Below are positions 51,191 to 60,158 of a stretch of DNA of 64,000 nt, in pieces; the first letter of the stretch is position 1, and each line of letters opens with the position of its first letter. A program made the translations under genes and the position numbers. The notes under the pieces are model-generated. The model made no database searches. It was not told where the DNA came from and saw only the letters and a program-made list of their open reading frames with translations. This DNA is from JAAYCI01 sp031549285. Lineage in GTDB: Bacteria > Bacillota > Clostridia > Oscillospirales > Ruminococcaceae. The stretch covers positions 62,001-126,000 of the forward strand of contig JAVBPZ010000002.1 in NCBI GenBank assembly GCA_031549285.1, in the 5' to 3' direction.

Positions 51191-52276
51191 ATGGCGAACC
51201 GTGTCTTCCAGAACGTGTTGGTACAAATGAAAGACACCCTGGGCCGCATGGCCGGCGTGGTGGATGACAGCGGCACGGTGGTTTCCTGTACCGAGCTTGC
51301 CCGCATTGGCGAGGTCAGCGACGAAATATCCGGCCAGATGACCGTTGCCACCGACCAGTTTTTGGCCGGCGGCACCACCTATTGCCTGTTTTCCTCCGGC
51401 CAGCGTAACGACTATGCCGCTTTTATAGAGGGCACCGACGACGAGGCCGCCCGCCTGGCCGCGCTTTTGGGGGTCAGCCTGCAGAACATTTTGCAATACC
51501 ACGATGAAAAGTTCGACAAAACAAACTTTATCAAAAACGTGGTGCTGGAAAACATTCTGCCGGGGGATATTTACGCCAAAGCGCGGGAACTGCATTTCGC
51601 CACCGACGTTTCGCGGGTGGTGCTGCTCATCCGGGTCACCAGCGGGGCAGATATCTCCTCTTTCGACGTGGTCTCCGGCCTGTTTCCGGACAAGCAAAAG
51701 GACTTTGTGTTCAACGTCAGCGAAACCGACACCGTGCTGGTAAAGGAAATTAAGCGCGGCATCGACGAGCACGACGTGACCAAGCTGGCCACCTCTATTG
51801 TGGACACGCTGAACGGCGAGCATTATATCAAAGCGGTGGTCGGCATTGGCACCCCCATCGCCAACATCAAGGACCTGGCCGCCAGTTTCAAGGAGGCGCA
51901 GATTGCCCTGGAGGTCGGCAAGGTGTTCGACACCGAGCAGCAAATCGTCAGCTACAACCATCTGGGCATTGCGCGGCTGGTTTACCAGCTGCCCACCACC
52001 CTGTGCGAAATGTTCCTGAAAGAGGTCTTCAGCCAGGGCAGCATCGATTCTTTGGATGAAGAAACCCTGTTCACCATCCAGCGTTTCTTTGAAAATAACC
52101 TGAACGTCTCCGAAACTTCGCGTGGGCTGTTTGTGCACCGGAACACACTGGTGTACCGGCTGGAAAAAATTAAAAAGCTGACCGGCCTGGACCTGCGTGA
52201 ATTTGACGATGCCATAGTGTTTAAGGTGGCGCTGATGGTGAAAAAGTATCTGAACGCCGGCCCCGCCAAATATTGA
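51191..52276 (+). CDS. PucR/CdaR-type transcriptional regulator
   Basis: 361 residues. The C-terminal ~65 residues are the HTH_30 DNA-binding domain of the PucR/CdaR family (LNVSETSRGLFVHRNTLVYR, LTGLDLREFDDAIVFKVALM). The N-terminal part (~1-110) is a sensory region resembling a sugar-diacid-recognition domain, and a GGDEF-like middle domain precedes the HTH. Family members respond to sugar acids, purines or nitrogen compounds. No obvious target operon is adjacent; the cell-division cluster begins 218 nt downstream behind a terminator. Confidence 0.85.
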   Translation: MANRVFQNVLVQMKDTLGRMAGVVDDSGTVVSCTELARIGEVSDEISGQMTVATDQFLAGGTTYCLFSSGQRNDYAAFIEGTDDEAARLAALLGVSLQNILQYHDEKFDKTNFIKNVVLENILPGDIYAKARELHFATDVSRVVLLIRVTSGADISSFDVVSGLFPDKQKDFVFNVSETDTVLVKEIKRGIDEHDVTKLATSIVDTLNGEHYIKAVVGIGTPIANIKDLAASFKEAQIALEVGKVFDTEQQIVSYNHLGIARLVYQLPTTLCEMFLKEVFSQGSIDSLDEETLFTIQRFFENNLNVSETSRGLFVHRNTLVYRLEKIKKLTGLDLREFDDAIVFKVALMVKKYLNAGPAKY

Positions 52277-52299
52277 TAAAACACACAGAACGTGGTACT

Positions 52300-52331
52300 A
52301 TAGGACTGTCGCTTTCCGGCGGCAGTCCTAT
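52300..52331 (+). terminator. Terminator of the PucR-type gene
   Basis: ATAGGACTG pairs with CAGTCCTAT around a GC-rich loop, followed by TATAATG, 23 nt after the stop. Confidence 0.7.
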
Positions 52332-52365
52332 TATAATGTATTGTAGGTATTTTTACTTGTGTTTT

Positions 52366-52408
52366 ACAGGGGGCCCATGTCTTTCATTGTACAGGGGCCC
52401 CTGTCTTT
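52366..52408 (+). repeat. Tandem imperfect direct repeat upstream of ftsE
   Basis: ACAGGGGGCCCATGTCTTT (52366-52384) is followed 6 nt later by ACAGGGGCCCCTGTCTTT (52391-52408). Each unit holds a GGGGCCC core that is near-palindromic. It lies about 90-130 nt before the ftsE start and could be an operator or a chance duplication. Confidence 0.5.
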
Positions 52409-52494
52409 GCCCGCCAAACACTTCCCTCGCGGAAAGCATTTGCCCCACCGTGCGGGACCTGTACGCACAAAACTGGTTGGAGGACACATAGCAA

Positions 52495-53214
52495 ATGGCA
52501 AAAAAACCCATTGTCTCAGACAACTCGGTCATGCTCAGCTTTACCAAGGTGAAAAAGGTATACCCTGGTGGCAACGTTGCCCTGCAGGATGTAAACCTGG
52601 AAATTCGCCAGGGGGAATTTGTGTTTGTGCTGGGGCATTCCGGCGCCGGCAAAAGCACTTTTTTAAAGTTGATCCTGCGCGAAGAGGTTGCCACCAGCGG
52701 CCGGGTGGTTATAAACGGGCGCGATCTTTCCAAAATCCGCCAGCGGGATATTCCCTACCTGCGGCGCGGCCTTGGGGTGGTATTCCAGGACTTTCGCCTG
52801 ATCCCCACCATGACCGCGTTCGAAAACGTAGCCTTTGCCATGCGGGTCACCAATATCCCGGAGCGGGAGATAAAAAAACGGGTTCCCTATGTGCTGAACC
52901 TGGTGGGCCTGGCGGGGAAAGCCCGCAGCCTGCCCGCGGAAATGAGCGGCGGTGAACAACAGCGGGTGGCGCTGGCGCGCGCGCTGGTGCATTCTCCGCC
53001 CATCATCATTGCGGACGAACCCACCGGCAACATCGACCCGGAGCTTTCTGTGGAAATCATGGAGCTTTTAAAAGCCATCAACATGGTGGGCACCACCGTG
53101 GTGGTGGTCACCCATGAGCACGAGCTGGCCCAGCGCTTTTCCGAGCGCATCATCACCATCGACCACGGCGCCATCGTAGCGGACGACGTGCAGAAGGGGG
53201 GTGGCGCACTGTGA
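52495..53214 (+). CDS. ftsE: Cell division ATP-binding protein FtsE
   Basis: 239 residues. It is the ABC ATPase that, with FtsX, drives cell-wall hydrolases at the division site or side wall. Motifs: Walker A GHSGAGKST, Q-loop VVFQDFRLI, signature MSGGEQQRVALARAL, Walker B IIIADEPTGNID and H-loop VVTHEHE. A short N-terminal extension of ~14 residues precedes the usual start. TTGGAGGACAC lies before the ATG. Its stop overlaps the GTG start of ftsX. Confidence 0.95.
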   Translation: MAKKPIVSDNSVMLSFTKVKKVYPGGNVALQDVNLEIRQGEFVFVLGHSGAGKSTFLKLILREEVATSGRVVINGRDLSKIRQRDIPYLRRGLGVVFQDFRLIPTMTAFENVAFAMRVTNIPEREIKKRVPYVLNLVGLAGKARSLPAEMSGGEQQRVALARALVHSPPIIIADEPTGNIDPELSVEIMELLKAINMVGTTVVVVTHEHELAQRFSERIITIDHGAIVADDVQKGGGAL

Positions 53215-54110
53215 GGCCCAGCAGCTTTCGGTATTTGGTAAAACAAGGCTGGCACAACATGGGCGCCAACCGCCTCATGACCTTTGCCAGCATCGGCGTG
53301 CTTACCGCCTGCCTCATTATCACCGGCATTGCCGCCCTGCTTACCCTGAACGTAAACCGGGTGGTGGACCACCTGGCCGACCAAAATGAGATCGTCGTTT
53401 ACATTCTGCCGGAAACCACCGACCAGCAAATTGCCGAAGCCCAGGCACAGATAGAGTCCATGCCAAATGTGCTGGAGGTCACCTATGTTTCCAAGGAGGA
53501 AGCTTTTCAGCAGGTAGAGGGCTGGCTGAGTGAGTACGGCGATCTGCTGACCGGGTACGACAACATTTTCCCGGCCACCTTCCGGGTAACGGTGAAGGAT
53601 CTGAACTACATCAGCGACACCAACCTGCAGCTGGCCTCGCTGCCCATTGTGGAAAAAACCGACGTCCCCACCGACCTGGCCGGGGTCATGGTCACCATCA
53701 AAAACGCCTTTAACTACGGCGGCATTGCGCTGGTTGCCATATTGGCGGTGGTCTCCATCATCGTCATCAGCAACACCATCCGCCTCACGGTGTTTGCCCG
53801 CCGGCGCGAAATTTCCATCATGAAATATGTGGGCGCCACCAACGCCTTTATCCGGCTACCATTCTTTGTGGAGGGCATCACGGTGGGCATCATCGCGGGG
53901 CTGCTGTCCTCCGGCCTTGTTTGCGGCGGGTACTACTTCGTGTATGAATATATTCGCGAACTGTACAACACCTGGATCATGAGCCTGATGTCCAGCATCT
54001 ATACGCTGGAGGAAATATGGCTGCCGGTGGTGATCGCGTTTGTGGGTGTGGGCGCCGTCATTGGCGGCTTTGGCACCGCGCTCAGCGTGCGCAAGCACCT
54101 GAAAGTATAG
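53211..54110 (+). CDS. ftsX: Cell division protein FtsX
   Basis: 299 residues from a GTG overlapping the ftsE stop (GTGA); AAGGGGGGTGG is upstream. Four transmembrane helices: ~20-45 (LMTFASIGVLTACLIITGIAAL), then after a ~130-residue external loop, ~175-195, ~220-245 and ~270-290. The external loop is the expected contact site for a wall-hydrolase partner. The M23 gene that follows encodes the likely partner, as in FtsEX-EnvC and FtsEX-PcsB systems. Confidence 0.95.
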   Translation: MRPSSFRYLVKQGWHNMGANRLMTFASIGVLTACLIITGIAALLTLNVNRVVDHLADQNEIVVYILPETTDQQIAEAQAQIESMPNVLEVTYVSKEEAFQQVEGWLSEYGDLLTGYDNIFPATFRVTVKDLNYISDTNLQLASLPIVEKTDVPTDLAGVMVTIKNAFNYGGIALVAILAVVSIIVISNTIRLTVFARRREISIMKYVGATNAFIRLPFFVEGITVGIIAGLLSSGLVCGGYYFVYEYIRELYNTWIMSLMSSIYTLEEIWLPVVIAFVGVGAVIGGFGTALSVRKHLKV

Positions 54111-54342
54111 CGTTTTCCAGATGGCGGCGCATATCCCCTGGACAAACGCAGCTTGGCTTTTTCTTTGCCGGCGCGCCGGTACGTTTCCCTCTTTCCCCCT
54201 AAACTGACCGGTTGAAAAAAGGATACACTCGGTTTCATATTTTCCGCAAATAACACATTTTTCACAGAATTTTGCGGTATCATGTCTTTGTCTGTGTAGT
54301 TTCTGCGGTATTGCACAAAAGCATTCGTGGGAGGCCCTGTCT

Positions 54343-55509
54343 GTGAAGAAAAAGACTATCAACAAATTTTTGCGCGGTTTATCGGTTTTTTGTGTGCTTT
54401 TGGTTTTTTATGCCACCAGCACCACCCTGGTTTTCGCCGAGACCGCCGCCGAAAAATACCAGCGGCTGAAGGCCGAGCTGGCCGAAATCTCAAACCAAAT
54501 TGACGCCTATAAAAACGACAAGGCGGCGGCGCAGGCGCTGAAAGAAGCCCTGATTACCGAAAAGGCGCTGGTGGACGAAATGATCGCCATCAACAAACAG
54601 TCTATCGCCGATACCGAGGTAGCCCTGGCCGCCAAGCAGGAAGAGGTAGCCCTGAAGCGCCAGGCGATCTATGAAAACGACCAGTTGTTCCAGGAACGCC
54701 TGGTGGCCATATACACCATGAACAACTCCAGCATGCTTTCCCAGCTGCTGTCGGTGGATGATTTCTCCGAACTGATGCGGGTCAACGACGCATTGCAGCG
54801 CATTTCCCAGCACGACACCGACCTGCTGGAACTGCTGGCACAGCAGCGGGCAGAGCTGGAAACCCAGCAGGCGGAAATAGACGCCATGCTGGTTTCGCTG
54901 AACGAGCAATATACCGAGCTGGCCACCAACGCCCAGCACCTGGCGGATAATATTGTCGCACAGGACGCGCGCATTTCCGCGGCGGACGCAGCATTGATTG
55001 CCGAGCAAGAAGCCTATGACGATACCTATGCCGCGCTGGTGCAGGCGCAGCGGGAAATGGCCGCTATTGCCAGCCGCATGGGCGGCAGCAAAAGAGGTGA
55101 CGGCAGCCAATATGTCGGCGGGGTGTTTACCTGGCCGGTGCCGGGCTTTTATAATATCTCCTGTAACTTTGGCTCGCCGGACCCGAACGGCTCGGCTCAC
55201 CGCGGTACCGACGTTTCCGGTGGCGGCATATCCGGCGCCACCATTGTGGCCTGTGGCAGCGGCACGGTCATCACCGCGTCCTATGCGCACTACAGCTACG
55301 GCAACTATGTCATCATCGACCACGGCAACGGTGTGAAAACACTGTATGCGCACTGTTCCAGCCTGCTGGTATCCCCGGGCGAGGGCGTTTCCACCGGCCA
55401 GCCCATTGCCACCGTAGGTTCCACCGGGTTTTCCACCGGGCCGCACCTGCACCTGGAGGTACACGACGGCGGCGTACTGCAAAACCCGCTGGGCTACCTG
55501 CGCGGGTAA
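54343..55509 (+). CDS. Secreted coiled-coil M23 (LytM) murein hydrolase/activator, EnvC/PcsB-like
   Basis: 388 residues from a GTG with GGGAGG upstream. A signal peptide (residues 1-~30, LSVFCVLLVFYATSTTLVFA) precedes a ~220-residue coiled coil rich in Ala, Glu and Gln, the type that docks on FtsX. The LytM domain (~260-388) has the zinc residues: His and Asp in SAHRGTDVSG and the HxH motif GPHLHLEVHDGG. All metal ligands are present, so it may cut peptidoglycan cross-links itself rather than only activate an amidase. It lies 232 nt after ftsX. Confidence 0.92.
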   Translation: MKKKTINKFLRGLSVFCVLLVFYATSTTLVFAETAAEKYQRLKAELAEISNQIDAYKNDKAAAQALKEALITEKALVDEMIAINKQSIADTEVALAAKQEEVALKRQAIYENDQLFQERLVAIYTMNNSSMLSQLLSVDDFSELMRVNDALQRISQHDTDLLELLAQQRAELETQQAEIDAMLVSLNEQYTELATNAQHLADNIVAQDARISAADAALIAEQEAYDDTYAALVQAQREMAAIASRMGGSKRGDGSQYVGGVFTWPVPGFYNISCNFGSPDPNGSAHRGTDVSGGGISGATIVACGSGTVITASYAHYSYGNYVIIDHGNGVKTLYAHCSSLLVSPGEGVSTGQPIATVGSTGFSTGPHLHLEVHDGGVLQNPLGYLRG

Positions 55510-55702
55510 CATCTGCGGAGTGCCGCATGAAGTTCGCGTTTCCTCTGGCACTTGCTTTACAGCGTAACGCGAAGTTCCTGCTTCCCTATATGCCATACGG
55601 CACATGGCATTTCCCAAATCCTGTTTGTCTTTAAGAAATATACTCAATCCCAAAACATTCCCTTATACGCACCCTCGTGCATCGGACCCAAAAGGAGGCC
55701 CC

Positions 55703-57085
55703 ATGACCAGAAAAATATCGGTAAGCATCGCGCTTGCCGTCACCATCATCGCCATGACCGTCACATTTTCCATCACCTGGGTTGTTGCCATGGTTTACTT
55801 CAACAACGGCGTGGCAGACCTGAACACCAAACAGGCACAATACAGCAAATTAACCGAGCTGGACAACTACGTTCGCGGCAATTATTTCGGCACCATAGAC
55901 GACACCTTTTTGTCCGACCGCATTGCCCAGGGGTACATCAGCGGCCTGGGCGACAGGTACAGCGTGTACTATACGGAAAAAGAATTCACCGAAATGCAGC
56001 AGATTGAAAGCGGGGAACTGGTGGGCATCGGCCTGGAAATTACCCGTGACAGCGCGGGGTACTATCACATTGCCCGCGTATACGCGGACTCTCCCGCTGA
56101 AAAAGCCGGCCTGACCCGCGGTATGCGCATTTTGTACGTGGACGATACCGACGCAAACACCATATCCTCGGTAAAGGCGCTGCACTCGCTGCTGCGCGGC
56201 GGGGAAGGAACCGAGGTTGCCCTCACCTGCCAGATGGGCGCCGATACAGAGCAAAAATTCACCGTTCAGCGCGTGAACTACACCGCGCCCACGGTGGAAT
56301 TCATCATGGTGAACGGCTACGCCTACATTCGCGTCTCGTCCTTTGGGCCGAACACCTATGCCGAGTTTGACTATGCCATACGCGAGGCCAAGGTGGAAAA
56401 TGCCAAGGCTCTGGTGTTCGATGTTCGTGGCAACGCCGACGGCCAGTTCGACCCCGCCTACAAGTGCATCGACCTTATCTGTCCGCTGGGCACCATCGCA
56501 AAGTCTGAAAATGCGGCCGGCGTGCGCAAGGTACTGGCCACCTCCGGCGAGGAATGCGTGGACAAACCCATGGTGGTAATTGTAAATGAAAACACCGCCG
56601 GCGCGGGCGAAATCTTCGCCACCAGCGTGCGGGATCTCTCTGGCGGCAAGCTGGTGGGCACCAAAACACAGGGACACGGCACCCTGCAGTCCGCGCCGCA
56701 GCGCCTGTCCGACGGTTCGGCGGTGTCCATCACGGTAGCCATGCTGCTAACCGGCAAGGACGAAAGCTTTAACGGCACCGGCCTCACCCCGGACGTGGAG
56801 GTCCCCTCCTACACCGACGACGAGGCAATGCTGTTCAATCCCTCGCCCGAAACAGATTCGCAGATCATCCGCGCGCTGGAGCAAGCCTTCTCCCTGGTAA
56901 AGGCCTCCGGCCAGGACCCCGGCCCGGCCTTCATCATCACGGCGGCCTCTTCCTCAGAGGAAGTATCCTCGGAAGAAACCACCACCGAATCCGATGTTTC
57001 TGTGCAAGGTGATGACAGCGCCGTAGAGGGCGACGAAGATACCGGGGAAACCGATTCATCCGCGGCGGACAGCAGCCCGGCCTAA
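55703..57085 (+). CDS. S41/CtpA-family protein with PDZ domain, catalytic residues lost
   Basis: 460 residues. The start at 55703 has AAAAGGAGG upstream. A signal-anchor (~residues 8-30) is followed by a PDZ domain (~100-190) and the S41 fold. In CtpA/CtpB the catalytic Ser lies in TASASE and the Lys in FGKGT. Here the matching segments read TAGAGE (Gly300, Gly302) and QGHGT (His325), so neither residue is present although the surrounding fold is well kept. The C-terminal ~60 residues are Ser/Glu/Asp-rich and disordered. It follows the M23 gene after 193 nt. It is probably a non-proteolytic scaffold or regulator; a different catalytic arrangement cannot be excluded. Confidence 0.85.
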   Translation: MTRKISVSIALAVTIIAMTVTFSITWVVAMVYFNNGVADLNTKQAQYSKLTELDNYVRGNYFGTIDDTFLSDRIAQGYISGLGDRYSVYYTEKEFTEMQQIESGELVGIGLEITRDSAGYYHIARVYADSPAEKAGLTRGMRILYVDDTDANTISSVKALHSLLRGGEGTEVALTCQMGADTEQKFTVQRVNYTAPTVEFIMVNGYAYIRVSSFGPNTYAEFDYAIREAKVENAKALVFDVRGNADGQFDPAYKCIDLICPLGTIAKSENAAGVRKVLATSGEECVDKPMVVIVNENTAGAGEIFATSVRDLSGGKLVGTKTQGHGTLQSAPQRLSDGSAVSITVAMLLTGKDESFNGTGLTPDVEVPSYTDDEAMLFNPSPETDSQIIRALEQAFSLVKASGQDPGPAFIITAASSSEEVSSEETTTESDVSVQGDDSAVEGDEDTGETDSSAADSSPA

Positions 57086-57190
57086 CACCCGGCAAAAGGC
57101 GGCCCGGCCCCTGTGCCAGGCGCCCCCCTATTTTTTCGCTTCGCCGCAGGCACCGCACATAAAAATCTACCCAGGCAAGAGGAGGCCGGC

Positions 57191-57961
57191 ATGTCACGTT
57201 TCAGTGCATCGGTGGTCATGTACGGCGGCGCCGATGAGGCGCACCGCTGCCTTGACAGCCTTTCGGCCCACACCGCCGCGGATGGCTTTGTCGTATACCT
57301 GGTGGACAACGCCTCCCCGGACGGGGCGCTGGCGTCCCTGCAAAAGCTGGGGCTGCCCCCCTGTGTACAGCTGTTGCCACAGGCCAAAAACCGGGGCTTT
57401 GGCGCCGGGCACAACGTGGTGCTGCCGCTTTTAAACAGCGAATACCACGCGGTGGTAAACCCGGACATCCTGCTGGAAAACGACGCTTTGGCCGCCATGG
57501 CGGATTATATGGACGCGCACCCGGACGTCGTTATGACCACCCCGCGGCTGCTGTTTCCGGACGGCCAGCCCCAGTACATCGCAAAACGGCGCCCCGCTTT
57601 GTTGCCGCTGTTGTCCCGCCAGCTGGGGTTCTCCTTTTTAAAAAAATATGAAACCCATTACCTGATGCTGGACGAGGACCTGTCACAACCCACCGACGTG
57701 GAATTTTGCAGCGGTTCTTTTTTCCTCATCCGCACCCAGGCTTTCCGCGCCATTGGCGGCTTCGACGAAAAGTATTTCATGTATGTGGAAGACGCGGACA
57801 TCACCCAAAAGGCCCTGCAACACGGGCGGGCGGTGTACCTGCCCCAGGTATCGGTCGTCCACGCGTGGCACCGGGCGGCGCATCGGCGTCCTCGCCAGTT
57901 TTTCTGGCAGCTGCGCAGCATGCTGCGCTATTTCCATAAATGGGGGTTCCGCCTGAAGTAA
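57191..57961 (+). CDS. Family 2 glycosyltransferase (rhamnosyltransferase-like)
   Basis: 256 residues, start chosen at the ATG after AGAGGAGG. GT-A fold motifs: SVVMYGG at the N-terminus, VYLVDNASPDG, NRGFGAGHN, VVNPDILLEND (metal/nucleotide site) and VEDADITQKAL (acceptor-side acid). The pattern is that of WbbL-type rhamnosyltransferases, and dTDP-rhamnose genes lie just downstream, which supports that substrate. The C-terminus (FFWQLRSMLRYFHKWG) is basic and amphipathic, suggesting membrane contact. It probably acts on a lipid-linked wall or surface polysaccharide. Confidence 0.86.
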   Translation: MSRFSASVVMYGGADEAHRCLDSLSAHTAADGFVVYLVDNASPDGALASLQKLGLPPCVQLLPQAKNRGFGAGHNVVLPLLNSEYHAVVNPDILLENDALAAMADYMDAHPDVVMTTPRLLFPDGQPQYIAKRRPALLPLLSRQLGFSFLKKYETHYLMLDEDLSQPTDVEFCSGSFFLIRTQAFRAIGGFDEKYFMYVEDADITQKALQHGRAVYLPQVSVVHAWHRAAHRRPRQFFWQLRSMLRYFHKWGFRLK

Positions 57962-58029
57962 GCCCCCGTCGGCCTTATTGGCACTATCTCATGAGGATAT
58001 ATCGCTGTATCATGGAAGGAGACGGTACG

Positions 58030-58983
58030 ATGAATTGCACAAAATGCGGCACACCCCTGGCGGCAGGCGCCACCACTTGTCCTGTTTGCGGCATGTCCAT
58101 TACCCAGCCTTTCCCTGCATATGGCACGCAGCCCGCTGCCTATAGCTACGCCGGGCAGCCCCCGGCCTATACCTACTCGGCACAGGCATACGCCCCGGCG
58201 TATACACAACCGGCGCAAGCCCCTGCTTACGCGGCCTATCCAGGTTATTCCAGCCCGGCCTATCCTTCGTCATATGCCGCCCCGGTGCAGGGCTATACCT
58301 ATCCCGGTTACACCACCGGCTATTCCACCGGCGCGGGCTATGCCGCACAGCCGTGTGCCACTTCCCCGGCGTATGCCTATCCCGGCTATTCCTACCCGGG
58401 CACCGCATACCCCGGGTACACGGCACCACCCACCGCGCCCGCGGCCCCGGCGCAAGCGTATGCTCCGGCCGCTCCCGCGGCGCCGGCAGCACCATCCACG
58501 CCGCCGTCTTTGCAGGCAGGCATCCTGCCCGGCGCGCCAAACTGCATACAGCCGGGCGGCACCCCGGAACACATGCTGCTGCGTACCGAGACCGAGTACC
58601 GCTATGCGCCGGACGCCATTTTCCACGGCGTGGCCGCGCTGACAAACTACCGGTTTGCCTACTATAAATACATCCAGCAATCCCCGCCCGCCGGCACTGC
58701 CGGGGAAACGGAAAGCGAATTTATGTTCGACCTTCCCCTGGCGCAGATCGACTATCTGGAGGAGCAAACCCAGGCGGAAAAACTTCACATCCTGTTTGTC
58801 ATGAAGGACGGCCGGCGCATTCCGCTGTGGTTTGCGGCCCACAGCGAATGGCTTACCGCGCTGCACGCCGCCATGCTGCCGTTTGCCGGCGCCTGCACAG
58901 CGGCCACCCCTGCCGCAGACGCCCTTTCCGTGCAAGAACAGGAAATTGAAACCATGCAGCAGGACGCCGGCGAGGCCCTGTGA
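58030..58983 (+). CDS. Zinc-ribbon protein with Tyr/Pro/Ala-rich repeats and unknown C-terminal domain
   Basis: 317 residues; ATG at 58030 after GGAAGGAGACGG. The N-terminal zinc ribbon is CTKCGTPL ... CPVCGMSI. Residues ~30-170 are low complexity with repeated Tyr-Pro-Gly-Tyr and Pro-Ala-Tyr units (YPGYSYPG, YPGYTAPP). The C-terminal ~130 residues are a compact, unrecognised domain (RTETEYRYAPDAIFHGVAAL, LPLAQIDYLEEQTQAEKLH) with a PH-like strand pattern. No signal or transmembrane helix is seen, so it is probably cytoplasmic. It lies between the glycosyltransferase and rfbA in the same direction; the role is unknown. Confidence 0.72.
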   Translation: MNCTKCGTPLAAGATTCPVCGMSITQPFPAYGTQPAAYSYAGQPPAYTYSAQAYAPAYTQPAQAPAYAAYPGYSSPAYPSSYAAPVQGYTYPGYTTGYSTGAGYAAQPCATSPAYAYPGYSYPGTAYPGYTAPPTAPAAPAQAYAPAAPAAPAAPSTPPSLQAGILPGAPNCIQPGGTPEHMLLRTETEYRYAPDAIFHGVAALTNYRFAYYKYIQQSPPAGTAGETESEFMFDLPLAQIDYLEEQTQAEKLHILFVMKDGRRIPLWFAAHSEWLTALHAAMLPFAGACTAATPAADALSVQEQEIETMQQDAGEAL

Positions 58984-59029
58984 TACCACTTTCCCACCCA
59001 CGTATTTCGCCCATCCACAGGAGGTTTCC

Positions 59030-59914
59030 ATGAAAGGGATCGTACTGGCCGGCGGTGCCGGCACCCGCTTGTACCCGTCCACCATCGCGGTTTCCAAGCA
59101 ACTGCTTACCGTGTATGACAAACCCATGATTTATTACCCCATCTCCACCCTCATGTTGGCGGGCATCCGCGATATTTTAATCATCTCCACCCCCACCGAC
59201 CTGCCCGGTTTCGAGCGGTTGTTCGGCACCGGCGAAAACCTGGGCGTGCATTTTTCTTATGCGGTGCAGACCCAGCCGCGCGGCCTGGCGGATGCGTTCA
59301 TTGTGGGGGCAGACTTCATTGGAAACGACAGCGTGTGCCTGGTGCTGGGCGACAATATTTTCTATGGCTACGGCTTCAGCGAGCGGCTGCATGCCGCCGC
59401 CGGGCGACCCAGCGGCGCCACCATTTTTGGGTACCATGTGGCGAACCCGCGGGAGTTTGGCGTGGTGGAGTTCGACGATTCTGGCAACGTCCTGTCCATA
59501 GAGGAAAAACCAGAATTCCCCAAAAGCAACTACGCCGTGCCCGGGCTGTATTTTTACGACAACCGGGTGGTGGATATCGCCAAAAATGTGCAGCCCAGCC
59601 CGCGCGGGGAAATCGAGATCACCTCGGTAAACAACGCATATCTGGAAACAGGCGAGCTAAAAGTAGAACTGTTTGGTCGCGGCATGGCCTGGCTGGATAC
59701 CGGCAACCACCGCGCCATGCAGGACGCGTCCAACTATGTGGAGGCGGTGCAAACCCGCCAGGGGCTGTACATCGCCTGCCTTGAAGAAATAGCCTATCGG
59801 CAGGGCTTTATTGACAAAGCCCAGCTGTTGGCCGCGGCGGAACACCTGCAAAAAACCGAGTACGGCGAGTACCTGCACTATATCGCGCAGACGGTGGTAC
59901 CAAAGTCTACCTAA
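59030..59914 (+). CDS. rfbA: Glucose-1-phosphate thymidylyltransferase
   Basis: 294 residues. It makes dTDP-glucose from glucose-1-phosphate and dTTP, the first step to dTDP-L-rhamnose. Motifs: IVLAGGAGTRLYPST (nucleotide loop), KQLLTVYDKPMIYYPISTLMLAG, LGDNIFYG and the GEIEITSVNNAYLE region. The ATG is set by CAGGAGG 5 nt upstream. It is the first of three rhamnose genes in this window. Confidence 0.96.
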   Translation: MKGIVLAGGAGTRLYPSTIAVSKQLLTVYDKPMIYYPISTLMLAGIRDILIISTPTDLPGFERLFGTGENLGVHFSYAVQTQPRGLADAFIVGADFIGNDSVCLVLGDNIFYGYGFSERLHAAAGRPSGATIFGYHVANPREFGVVEFDDSGNVLSIEEKPEFPKSNYAVPGLYFYDNRVVDIAKNVQPSPRGEIEITSVNNAYLETGELKVELFGRGMAWLDTGNHRAMQDASNYVEAVQTRQGLYIACLEEIAYRQGFIDKAQLLAAAEHLQKTEYGEYLHYIAQTVVPKST

Positions 59915-60017
59915 GTACCCGCTGATTAAAGCCCGGCACGTTCTGACGGCACATCTTTGCCCGAATGGCACGCCGCAAAATCCTCGCAATAGACCTAGTA
60001 TTGCCTGCAGTTTTGCG
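59914..60017 (+). repeat. Short dispersed element plus imperfect inverted repeat
   Basis: Begins at the rfbA stop with AAGTACCCGCTGATTAAAGC and matches 51106-51155 in block order. It is followed by an inverted repeat: CGCAAAA (59974-59980) with TTTTGCG (60011-60017), and GCAATA (59986-59991) with TATTGC (59999-60004). There is no T run, so it is unlikely to be a terminator. Confidence 0.6.
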
Positions 60018-60158
60018 ATGCACCCTCGGTCAAACCTGCACCCCCAGCCCGCACCGCCATTTAACCATCGCTTACTATAGTTTACGGAAGCACGTTTTCC
60101 ACAAAAACCGTAGGGGGGTAATCCCCCTTTGCCTTACGCAAAAAGGAGGCGGCATCCT

